A stretch of DNA of 64,000 nt from Echinometra lucunter (lineage: Eukaryota; Echinodermata; Echinoidea; Camarodonta; Echinometridae), in contig CM057171.1 in the NCBI GenBank assembly GCA_029962745.1, forward strand, positions 21,154,564-21,218,563, given 5' to 3'. The position numbers were made by a program, and so were the translations under genes. Every line of letters starts with the position of its first letter. Position 1 is the first letter of the stretch. This document shows, piece by piece, positions 27,741-39,442 of this stretch. The notes under the pieces are model-generated. The model had not been told where the DNA came from and ran no database searches. It worked only from the letters and a program-made list of their open reading frames with translations.

Positions 27741-29404
27741 ATTTTATCTATTTCTCCATCTTCCTCTCTTCCTCTCATTTTATTTCTCCTCACTCACTCT
27801 CCTTTCACTCTTGTTTTCTATCTCTCAGTCTCTACCTTTGTTATTGCGCATACAATAAGCAATACATTATAATTCTCTACTGGATAGCATTATAATGACT
27901 CTTCAAAAACTATTAAACTCAGTCTCTTCCTCTTTGACTATTCTCTTAAACGTTTAATTCTTCCTTCTTCTCTCCATTACCCTCCTCTCCCTCTCTCTCT
28001 TTCTCTCTCTCTCCTCCTTCTCCTCTCCCCGTACTCTTTCCCTTCTCTTTATCTGTCTTTCTGTAACCTACTAACTTGTTCTTCCGCATTCATCATACCT
28101 GTTGAACCAATTTCCTTCTATACTAATACTTATGATTACTCTCCAAAAACGATTAAATCTCAATTTGTGGCACTCTTCTTTTCTTAACCTGTATTCGTAA
28201 CATTGCTCTACTCTACCCCTTTTTTCTATCTGGCTCTCTTATTCTGTCAATTCATTTCTCCTGCACTGTGCACCCTTAATCTTTAGCAAAAACCTCTCCC
28301 GCGGACAACTTAAAGAGTAGTTAAAAGTGACTGGTAGGAACGTGCCTGAAATATAATCTCCACCGTAGCGTGACTAAAATGAAAAATCACACTTGGCAAA
28401 TGTTTGATTTCTCTCTTACCCTTTTGTTCCATTCTCTATCCGACCCTCCTCCCCTAGCTCTTAACCACGTTCACTTTAAAAAAAAAATCTTTCATCTTCA
28501 CTTTCTCTTTGCTTCGTCCACCTCTGTTCTTTGCTTTCCCATTTCCTTTCTTGGTCTAATATTGAGCTTGAAGAGTGCAAAGATTTACTTTAACCAATTA
28601 TGTTAATGGTCCTTTTTTCTTTAAGATGTCAGGCAGGATAGGAGATAAGCAAATCATAGAGAGACAAGATCACTGAGATATGGTGGTAGTCATGGTAGTG
28701 GTGGTGGTGGAATTTACAATGATCATGATCATGACGACGATGATGACAATGCTTCAGAACAATTCCTTGGCACCATATTTCTACTAAAATCATTTACATG
28801 CTGAAGAAGTCAGTATTTGCCCATCCCCTGCATGTCCTGAAAAAGTTATATTTTCGGGCCGCACTTAAATATTGTTGATTCCCTTAAAAGAATGGAGAAA
28901 GTTCCACAAGCAAGGAGTAAATTCTCCCTCTTTCAAATTCGTAAAGTACTTATACTTCAGAAAAGTTGAGGTTTTATTAGTACTAGGCTTGCAATTGCTG
29001 CAGTTATCTCTGTTAGTATCTGTCCATTTTCCGTTCAAATATAGATTAGCCATATCGATCGGCCCAAGTGGAATAGATGGATACCCGCATTTGGGAAGAA
29101 CTTATCTTTCGAATTCTTCACCGCCTTTTCCTTACATCATGGCAAGCCAGAGATAATATTTTGTAGACAATATATCTCTACAAGCTTTTTGGAAGCGCAC
29201 AGAAACATGATAAACACGTAAATGCTCATAACAAGAAGAGTCAGATTGTTTGTTTTCATAGATAACAATACTTTCCGTTCAAAACGAACTGAAATCATTC
29301 TCTGCCCCAAGTTACAATTTCTAGCTATACATTTTGTTCTTCATTTTGTCTAATGGGTTTTATTTTCGTAATGACATCTCAGTTTATATACAACCTTTTT
29401 GACA
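25936..29404. other. Non-coding stretch with CT-rich microsatellites
   Basis: C run at 26441-26452, CT repeats at about 27704-27736 and 27985-28015, and a GGT-type repeat at about 28683-28710. Low-complexity frames in 26297-26658 and 27573-27895 come from these. Confidence 0.4.
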
Positions 29405-29702
29405 TATTGTGGTCCAGTGGATAAGTCTCCGGACTTTGAACCACAAGGTACGGGGTTCGAATCCCTGCCGCAGCACTAATGTCCTTTGGCAAGACATTAA
29501 TCTACATGTGCCACACTCGACCCAGGTGAGGTAAATGGGTACCTGGCAGGAATTAATTCTTTGAAATGCTCGTGCGCTGTAAGAGGCTGCCGGGCTAAAG
29601 CCAGGGTAATAATATCCAAAGTCCTTTGGAAGCGCATAGAGACGTTAGATAATAACGTGATATGCGCTATACAAGAACGGAATATTATTATTATTATTAT
29701 TA
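29405..29702 (+). mobile_element. tRNA-derived SINE with ATT tail
   Basis: Same family as 361-755: ggtccagtggataag (A box), gggttcgaatccc (B box), actaatgtcctttggcaaga, gcgctatacaagaacggaat and (ATT)n at 29683-29701. Confidence 0.88.
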
Positions 29703-30897
29703 GTCCCCAATCCATGTTTGCTCAGATCTCATATCAATGGCGTAGCGTAGGTCCAAAAATTAAAGAGAGCTTGCATGAGACGGGGGTAGCAGGCTTACAT
29801 GGTAGCATGAAATGGTAAACGAACAACGTCCTCAGTTGGGGAAATGGTGTAAGAATTATCCGTAGCGCCTATTTCACATACTCTTTCGCAATCCCATTTT
29901 TCACTCATATTCTTTTTTTCTTCTTTTTTTTTTCCCTCGCCATTTTAAGACAGGGGATGGCATGCCCCCATGTGCTTTTTCACCATGCCACTGCCCAAGC
30001 ACAGGATATCCCGTTCTTATAGCCTATTTAGTGGCTGACGTGTCTCTAGCAATAACATATTCACTTTCGGTCATAACCAGTTCATAATAAGTAATAATGA
30101 TATAACAATAATAATAACGATATCAAATTTCGATTTATTTAGTGCGATAACACCAAATTATCTGCGTTTTACATAACAATGCATAAAGGTAATCTTCATC
30201 AACACGCAAACATTTCGCGAGGTTCACCCTCCCATGCGCCTTCATATGAAAGTCAATATTACTTACGGCAATCTCAAAGAGAATAGATGTTTTCCGGGAT
30301 TGATTGTTATTGTATGCTCCCATCACCCCCTTAGCCAAACAGACGTCAGGCTAACAATAGTAATAAAGGCATGCATGCCTTAACGCAACAACATTATGAA
30401 GGATTTTATTGATCGCTATGTACACATACAAGGACGTTCATCTTTATGATTCTGGTTGTTGTTTATAGATGCATGGAATTGTGTTAATTCTTTTAAAAAA
30501 TGGACAGAAATGGGATGTGCGCAGCCTTGTGTTTGCCATGTATTTTCTAGTCCAACCAACTCAATATTTTGTTATATCTTGCTACATTTATGTTTACGAA
30601 CTCACGTTGATTTGTATTGTTAACCGTGTGACATGACATAATACAAATGCCACCCTTTTCCTTTCCACTATTATCCTCTCTATCCTCATCTATACCTTAT
30701 TTCCTTCATTCCATTTAACGTAGAATTGTTTGAGTATACATCTCATGTTCTAATTAGTATTGTTTATTTTGTCTTCGGCGACCCCAACATGCAGTAGCTA
30801 TGTTTTTCGGGTGTTCGCCACCTTCTCTGTTTGCTGTATTATTTATTACAATTTTGTATTTCATATTGTTGTTGACTCAGAAGGAAATGAATGTGAA
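29703..30897. other. Non-coding, nothing recognised
   Basis: T run near 29918-29934. No exon or repeat identified. Confidence 0.35.
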
Positions 30898-31025
30898 TTC
30901 AAAATGTAGCTCACTGCACACTTAAAGGTGCAAAATGCTTCTTGGGATGCAAAGTTGTACCCATAAAGGAGCTCCCACTGCTGCACTGTTTTGAAGGGTA
31001 CAAAATTGAATCTTTTATTCTTCGT
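30898..31025. mobile_element. Half copy of the 1406-1719 element
   Basis: Shares aaaatgtagct.actgcac, ggagctcccact and aaaattgaatcttttattct with the right half of that element. Confidence 0.7.
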
Positions 31026-31679
31026 ATAGAGTAATATTACGTATTAAAAATAAGGAGATCAAGTATTACAGCATCGTACCAGTCTTACTTTTGAAAATGA
31101 CATAAACTTGGACTTAGTTTTAAATATCATTCATAATGCTCTTCAGGCAAAAGCGAATCTACCTGATCATGCTAATTATATCAATGCACAGGAATACGAC
31201 ATAAAGATTTTTTTTTAGTATGACCGCTACAACATCCTTCATATTGCATTCTGCGCTGCCTGATATTACGAAACCCTTTCTCTACAATAATACTATCGAA
31301 AATAAACTCCGGTTTTCTTTCTTATTTCACCAAGCACTGTACCTCTACGCATCCTGAATTATTTGATTTTTCATCAAATTCGGATCGTGCTTGCAATCTA
31401 AATTTCATTTGTACAATCAGTATTATACCGATTTTACAAATGAGATGGATATGTGGGAGTAATTGGAAAAGACGTTCCTACATGAATTCGTTCGACGTTG
31501 GAAAACGCAGTCATTTCGATGTTCCAAACGAATGAGGTTTTTTGGTTTACAAAATGTTTAACATATCTCATTGTACATGCTGTATCTCCTTCATTTAAAA
31601 GCACTTCTGAAAAAGTTCATTCCACCAAGAGTGAATAAATACACAAAACAAATGAAAAAAGAAAGAGAAGAAGAAGAAA

Positions 31680-31723
<44 letters not shown>

Positions 31724-31906
31724 AGGAAGAAGAGAAGAAAAAGAAGAAAAATAAGAAAAAGAGAAGGATAAGGAAAAGAAGAAGAAAACAGTTCATTTCA
31801 GCTTTGCTTATGGTATGAATACTGAAATGTCCTTCAATCAATCAGTAATTTAGTGCCAAAGATGTATTCTTGCTATAACACCCTAAAACAAACCTGCTTT
31901 ATATGA

Positions 31907-31957
<51 letters not shown>

Positions 31958-32100
31958 GTGCTAGTTATTTGGGTGAAATAGATTTGTTACCATAACAATG
32001 CCCTGGTAATGGGGTATATTAATCGCATGAAGTAAGCTGTCTGTTCCTCTTATGAATATTTTGACTCGGGAAGACCCTTTGCTGTTCATTTGCAACATAC
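31026..32100. other. Non-coding stretch with GAA and CT microsatellites
   Basis: (GAA)n at about 31655-31775 and (CT)n at about 31905-31950. The Glu-rich and Leu-rich frames over the first are artefacts of the repeat. Confidence 0.5.
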
Positions 32101-32500
32101 CAGTATGTATGTATCATCAATATCACAATAAAAACTAAACCTGTTTCGTAAGTCACCAGTATGTATGTATCATCAATATCACAATAAAAACTAAACCTGT
32201 TTCGTAAGTCACCAGTATGTATGTATCATCAATATCACAATTAAAACTAAACCTGTTTCGTAAGTCACCAGTATGTATGTACCATCAATATCACAATAAA
32301 AACTAAACCTGTTTCGTAAGTCACCAGTATGTATGTATCATCAATATCACAATCAAAACTAAACCTGTTTCGTAAGTCACCAGTATGTATGTATCATAAA
32401 TATCACAATTAAAACTAAACCTGTTTCGTAAGTCACCAGTATGTATGTACCATCAATATCACAATATCACAATTAAAACTAAACCTGTTTCGTAAGTCAC
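32101..32500. repeat. 56-base tandem repeat, seven copies
   Basis: Copies start at 32101, 32157, 32213, 32269, 32325, 32381 and 32437 (cagtatgtatgta.catcaatatcaca..aaaactaaacctgtttcgtaagtcac). They differ by only a few substitutions; the last has an 8-base internal duplication of atcacaat. Confidence 0.95.
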
Positions 32501-32541
32501 TGTCAATTAAATAGTTCATAAATTCATAACCACCCTTCTCT

Positions 32542-32577
<36 letters not shown>

Positions 32578-33575
32578 TAACATTTGTTCATGGGAAATTC
32601 CATTACAAACATCAAACTGCTTTCGATGAATAATTGAATTTCACCTTAGTTTACTTTCATAAACGCATAGCCATTTTGATCATACTAAAAATAGCGTGGA
32701 CTAAAAAAAAAAACAACAACAACACAAACTGTATCATCTTTACACAGACCCTGTCACCCCCCCCCCCCCCCAATCCTCCGGAGATATTTCGCTAAATAAT
32801 TCCACAAAGGCAACAAGACTGTCAAGACAACACATAACGTTTATTCTAGGCAATAAGATGACTCGGCCCCAGACGTAAGGCGATGCATATGGCATGTTGT
32901 CTGTGCATGATTCTATTACGGTCTCTACATTCATCTATTGAACTAACTTAAGAGCCACTATCGATCGCCCTTGGATTAAAATAAACTCTAAGCCGAGTAA
33001 AAAAAAATATATATACCGGAACGGTGCACACACTGGAGAGGATTTGGGGCATGTTGAGGGCTAATGTGCTTCAATAATTGTAAGGGCATAATCATGAAAT
33101 TTATATGAATATTACAAGCATTCTTGTTTTCAACTGCATAAAATAGAATATACACAAAACTGGTTGATACGGGATTAAAAGAAAGGATCTAGAAGAAATG
33201 GGATTTGGAGCCCGACTTTTCATAAGCTGATTTAAGATGGTTCGCAGTAGGGCAACTACTCATTGATGTGGTGCTTCTTTTTTCGTTTTTGTTCAAGTTC
33301 AAGTTTATATTTCCAAAATAATACGAAACATAGAATATCTTTTTTTACAGTACTAATTCGTAAATTAATATATTTTTCTTTTTTTTTTGACATCAGTACA
33401 AACCAAAATAAATATCTGCTTGACACAATGTACGTAGAAAAGAAAATTGATATTGGAAAAGAGAAATCCTCAAGAGTGACGGGCATGCATCCAGTCAAAT
33501 CTATAATCATTCAAACGTTTCAGAACTTTACATGTACAGAAAAGAAAAGAAAAATATTTCCTTGGCTATCGATAT
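32501..33575. other. Non-coding stretch upstream of the first SYT12 exon seen
   Basis: (CA)n at 32544-32574 and a C run at 32757-32771. No exon recognised; it is probably SYT12 intron if the 5' exons lie further left. Confidence 0.4.
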
Positions 33576-33655
33576 TTAACACACTGGCTACGGGTACCAG
33601 GTGGTCCATGTACTAAGTCTATGGGAATATGAGAATTCAGTAGTCAAGGGATTAA
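33576..33655 (+). mobile_element. Roughly 80-base TTAA element, copy 3
   Basis: ttaacacactggctacgggtacc...gtactaagtctatggg...attcagtagtcaagggattaa. It ends 28 bases before the SYT12 exon at 33684. Confidence 0.75.
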
Positions 33656-33683
33656 ATATGGTACGTTTTTCTATCATTCCCAG

Positions 33684-33967
33684 GTGACACAGAACACGGA
33701 AATACCTGTGAATGAGACGGGACAGTTCATCCAGTATGAAAATCTCTTCGTCAAAGCAGAGCAAGCTATATCAGCAGCAGCACAGGAATCTCGTATGCCG
33801 CCCCCATCCGTCACCCCGGAAGTACTCAATCATAACAACGCGCAAGGAGACTCGCGTGACCTCGTAGACGAGGATATGATCATGCGCAAGCTGGTGAGGT
33901 GTTACAGCAGCGAGTCTCTCACGTCCGTGACGTCAGAATCGTCCGTGCAAGAAAATTTCTTTGCCAC
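33684..33967 (+). CDS. SYT12: SYT12 exon: cytosolic linker before C2A
   Basis: Acceptor ttcccag before 33684 and donor gtaagt from 33968. It encodes 94 residues plus two bases of a codon. The chain is polar and acidic, then has the basic-serine patch VRCYSSESLTSVTSESS, which matches in position the serine-rich stretch before C2A in vertebrate SYT12. A TTAA-type miniature element ends about 28 bases upstream of the acceptor. The exon must be preceded by at least one exon carrying the start codon and transmembrane segment; I could not identify it in 1-33683. Confidence 0.88.
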
Positions 33968-36900
33968 GTAAGTATCGGCTAATTTCCATGTAGTACCCCT
34001 CTGTCTTATATACGCGCAGTACAGACCTATGGTGGCCCTGAAGTACGCTCGACAACAGGTCATGTGCGACGTGAATTTCGCATCCCAGGTCCTGAACTTC
34101 GCATCCGAGGTCATGAAATTCATGACCAGTGGCGCAAACTTTGCATCCCAGGTCGTGAAATTCACGACCCGCGGTGCGAAATTCAGGACTGGGATGCAAA
34201 GTTCGCGCCACGGGTCCTGAATTTCGCACCGCGGGTCGTGAATTTCACGACTTGGGATGCAAAGTTTGCGCCACGGGTCATGAATTTCGCATCGCGGGTC
34301 GTGAATTTCACGACTTGGGATGCAAAGTTCAGGACCTGGGATGCGAAATTCACGTCGTACATGACATGTTGTCGAGCGTACTTCAGGGCCACCATACAGA
34401 CCCCCTTCTATGTACTTATCATCCTCACCATACATCCTTTCAGTGGGTAATGAAAGTATACACAGCTCTCTCTTGGAACTTATCATAGAATGCCAGAGAG
34501 ACGGACATGCACAGATATTTTGAAAAGTAACAATTAGATAAAGAGATAGAGGGGAAAGAACAGAAGGAGGACAGAAAGAGCAGATAGAAAGAAAGATAGA
34601 AAGAAAGCATCTGACGGGAAGAGGGAGGAAACTAGGGAGAAGAAAAGACATAGCTTGAGAAGAAAGTAGAGATGGGAAAGAGAGAGAAGTGCTCGATGAG
34701 CAAGAGTACATTGGCAAGGAGTGATAATTGCAGGCTCTAATACAAGCCACATAAAGAGCATTGCAAACAAGGCTTTGATCCTGTTGATGAATGAGTTTGC
34801 TATGGGTTCAGAGTGAGGATATGGATTTAGAGTGTGTAAACTGCATACTGAATATGTGTGGCTTGCAAGATAGTCTTCATCAATGCCGCACTTTGATGGG
34901 ACTGACCATTTATTGCTCTCCTATACAAGTTTAAGGAGAAGAAACCCTGGGTAAAAATCAGTTTCAATGAAAAGAGAGGATAGAGAGAAACAATTTTAAA
35001 AAGTTCCATCAAAAAAGGTTAGGAAATGATAAAGTTATGAAATTTTGAAAAGCCTCAATTTGCTTTCTATGGCGATCCTGAAATTGGCAATGTTGCTTAA
35101 AAATGGCAAGTTCAGAAAGAAAATCCTCAATATGTTTTGTGCACAAAATTTGATATTTTCTCCATTACCTCTAAACATTCTGCTTGTATCTTTGTGAACT
35201 CAACATATTTTGTGTCAAACTTTTCCACGATATATCTTGAGCTAAGAAGGAGACAAGCTGCACCTTTAGAGATAATGGAGAAAATACAAAACGTATTGAG
35301 AGTTGTCCTTCTAAACATGCCATTTTAAAGCAACATTGCCAATTTGGGAATCGCCATAGAAAGTAAATTAAGACTTTTCAAACGTTCATAACTTCATCAT
35401 TTCGTAACCGTTTTTGATGGAACTTTTCTTAAATTGCTTCTCCCTATCCTCTTTTTTCATTATTTTATTTATCTATTTATTTATTTTGTTTTATTTATTT
35501 TATACTGCAGGGTAGGCCTGTTCAGTTCTTAAAACTGCTTTACAAAGGCGCCCTGCAGTTTAAAATACACGTCAAGATAACTATAAAATATATCATAAAA
35601 AAACAATCAACGTCAAAAATACAAAATACAAAATATTTAACATCAGAAACAATTAACACCAAAATATAGAGTGGGAAGTGACAATTTAAACATACAAGTA
35701 CATAGCATTGTAAATCAATGGAATATTATTTCGCTCTTTATCAAGTCGTATGAAAGGCTTTGCATATTTTTTTAAAAACTAACAAGGAGGTACAAGCTTG
35801 TAAATTTGAAGGAAGTGCATTAAATAATGTGGGTCCGACATATGCGAAAGATTTTCTTTTATATTCAATTCTAGCTTTGGGAAGCTGAAGGGGGCATTAA
35901 AAGATTTTTCCCTGTGGTCTGGCTACATGGACCTATCCAAATCAATGAATAAGAAAACATCATTTTTGGATTTGTATCCATGACCGGAGCTACTTGAATG
36001 AAGAATTACAAATGAAAAAATATCACAAGGGATCTGTAATATGCTTGATATTGGACAATGTTGGAAGGGGGAAATGTTAGAAAAATTGCCACGACAAATG
36101 CTAAAAATTAAGGCGTAGTTATTGTGTTGCCTAAGTTAAATATTTCATTTCATTTCATTTCATGTAAACTGAATGCCACTGTATGTTAATGCCCAGGTCA
36201 AGTTCAGTGTTGGAAAAGATACCTTGTGACAATCAAGATTAAACAAATAAATAAAACATCACTTTTAAACATTCCAAAAAAAAACAAAAAAAAAAAACAA
36301 ACAAACAAAAAAACAAAAAACAAAACAGAACCCCCCCCCCCCCCAAAAAAAAAACCCACATCTCATTAGGTGAAAGGTAATTATAGTGAAAAGTTACATG
36401 GAATACCATTTATTGAGCTATATTACAAAAGGGAATGAATATATTTCACTCAAGGAGAAAGCCAGACAGTTTTCAGTCTTGACCTGTGATCCTAACTATC
36501 CCGAGAGAGGGAGAATCTTTCGATCGGTACATACAGCCGTATAGGGTACTTCAAAGACATGGTGACGTCACAGCGGCCTTCTTGAAACACAGCATCACCT
36601 GCTTTAGTTCGATCCTATTTCACCTTCATAATTGCATCCATAATAATGCACATCATCCCATCGGCGGAGCAGCTACAGGGGGCACAAGGGGCCAAAGCAG
36701 TAGGTTACAAGACTAGTGAAGCAACACAAAAGGGTGAACAGAGGAAATCGAAGGTGAAAAGAAGACTCCTTTCCCCCTTATCAATGGTTCATAAATTTGT
36801 ATTTCAGGAAACCGAACTGCAGACAGGTACCCCCCCCCCCCCTTGAATGGCTGTACCGATGCTACCCTATACTCCATAAATCAAACAAGATATCTAGGTG

Positions 36901-39401
36901 TGCATAAAATCAACCCCAAGATAGCTGGTAATGAAACAGGTAGAAAATCATCTGCAAATTAAGAATCTTTGAAGCCGCATCGGGAAATCGTAAAAGAAGT
37001 AGGCCCTAATTTAAACCAAAAACAAAAAACAAAACAACAACAACAACAAAAAAAGGGATTTGAGGACCGCGTGGTTAGACATATCAATATCACGAATCAT
37101 TACTAAATCATAACTCACGGAGTAAGATAGATGCCACACCTAAGAAAGAGATTTCCCCTGACTAATAAGGTTGGTTAAAACGATAATGGTGAAAGTTTCA
37201 TTACAAGGGTGTATAATATAGACCGAGAACCATACATGTCACGTGTCACGTACTAGTCACGTGATCTCCATCAAATCACAGTCTACGCCGCGCTTTACGT
37301 TTCATTACGCATGGCATGCATGAAGGCTCAAATCAATTTTGATTCCGATGATTATGCTTTCAAGAGATATGAAGAGCACAATATGAAAGACAGGAGACAC
37401 ATTGTGAAGAAGAAAAGTGTGCTCGCTAAATTAAACCAAAATACATGGGACGACAGATCGGAGAGGAAGATCGGTAGAGAAAGGTGTGGATGGGGCTTTG
37501 ACATTAAGGGGAAAAGAGGGTTTGCATCATATAGGTCAGTATTTTTGCTAGAGATTGAAAGTGGGTTGATGGAGGTGGGAAGAGAGAAAGAGAAAGAAAA
37601 AGAAAAATTTGTCTAAAAGTTGAAGCTACAAGTCTACAGGTCTACAAGTTATGATGTCCTATTCTTTTTATTTTTCGTAACACAAAAGGCATAGATCTGA
37701 GAGCGTGATAAACTTGTTAATATGTTTTTTTTTCTAGTTTGTTCGAAGATTTTGTTGTCATGTTTTTCATGCCCAGTCAGTGTCAAGAAATGGGTAAACG
37801 TGCAGCAGGCTTTGTTATTTCGTTAACCCACTGGCTACTGTAAGCTACTGGAACCGGGTGACCCCTGCATTAAGTCTATGGGAGAGAATTCATTATTCAA
37901 TGGGCTGAAATTAATCTGCATTTTCCTTTTCAACCAACAGAGCTGGTCAGATTGAGGTTATCATCGAGTATTCCTCTGACCCATCTCGTCTCATCGTCAC
38001 TGTCGTACAAGCACGTGACCTCCGACCTTTACCGGACGGAGCGGCACTTTCCGATACCTACGTCACACTCTACCTGGACCCGGATAATGATGTCAAAGGT
38101 CAAACAAAGATCTACAGACGAAGTTTTAGTCCAGTCTACAATGAAAGGTAACAGACTATGTAGTTGTATGTGTGTTGGGGGGGGGGGGTGGGCATATGTG
38201 TGTGCGTGTGTGTTTTTTAATAGTAAAAAAATATATACTACAATGAATGACCATAAAAGCTCCTACGGCTTCAAAACAATAATATTCAGAAAAAAAAAAA
38301 TAAATGCATCTTCCATTTTTTCTTACATGAGATAAAAAAAAAAAATATATATATATATGCAAATCACAATTCTTAATTTATGATACATGAACTTTAAAAG
38401 TATTCACAGAGTCTGACCTGAAGAGTTCCTTGAAATAATATTCCCCCGTTTATTTTCCTATCCTTTTAAAAAACACCTTACAATTAACTTGTTCTTAGAT
38501 TTTTTAAAATCTAAGAACAAGTTAAGAACAAGTTAAGAACAAGTTTATTCCTTTATTTCATGTCTTATCTTGGCCTTCATACACTTTACATCTCTATACT
38601 CATTTCTCTTTACTAACCACATCCTACTGAGCATGATTTTTTCTCTGTTCAATGTATTTTTCATCAGATGTATTTTATCCCCCCTGACCAGTGTTGTGCT
38701 AGAATGCTATGATCAGGGCAGGTAGAAAGTAGTGTGCACGAGCACCTCTGTGCGTGCGTGCATGCATGGGCCTGTGTGCGAGGATGCGAGTCTCCCTCTC
38801 TTCTTTTCTTCTCAAATAAAGCAGTAACTGTGTTTGTCCCTCATCAAGCCCTTTTTTCCCTTCTCCCTTTTTTCTTAACCAGTTTATTTGCATCATGATC
38901 TCTCCAAGTATTCTGTCATTTTCAATCAGAAATGCATGCAATTTCATTTCTTCAGCACGCTCACAGTATGAATGTTTTGAAAGTTTTGAAAAGGTGGAGT
39001 GGGTGTACTTGTGCGCGTGTGTGTTTACCACTTGTATTCTTTCTCTGTCTCTCTCGCCTAATTAAGGTTCTATCGATGAGTTTAGACTTTTTAGTTGTTG
39101 TTTTTTTCTCCTTCTCTATTATACAGTCCACATGGCCCATATTCTCTGAGTTGAAACCTTTCCCTTCGCAATGTCATTTTTCATCAGACGAACATGCAAT
39201 TTCATTTCTTGTGCTTCGTGCATTGGTAGAATGTTTTGATTGAATTTCACTTCTTTCAATATTGACTGATGGGACGTAGCAAACTCCCATTCTAATAAAT
39301 CATCCCCATTGAAATTTGTTTTGCCCAGGCCTTCTCGCGTCCAGTCTTTCATCTATTCATTCTCAGTTTTCCCCTTCACTTTTCAACCTCTCCCCCTCTC
39401 T

Positions 39402-39442
<41 letters not shown>

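Noticed and set aside
31571..31841. Glu-rich and Leu-rich frames on opposite strands
   Set aside because: Translation of a (GAA)n microsatellite.
32101..32500. Possible CRISPR-like array
   Set aside because: Whole 56-base units are conserved, with no variable spacers, in an animal genome; it is a plain tandem repeat.
33684..33686. GTG as a translation start for SYT12
   Set aside because: It directly follows a good acceptor (ttcccag) and the family needs an upstream membrane anchor, so it is an internal exon boundary.
33902..34750. 282-codon minus-strand open frame, the longest gap-free frame in the window
   Set aside because: It runs across the SYT12 exon antisense strand and the palindromic TA element; the repetitive residues come from the element's sub-repeats and nearly the same frame exists on the opposite strand.
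37311..37616. 101-codon basic open frame between two SYT12 exons
   Set aside because: Exons on either side join in phase without it, no suitable splice sites keep frame, and no family is recognisable. A rare alternative exon cannot be excluded.
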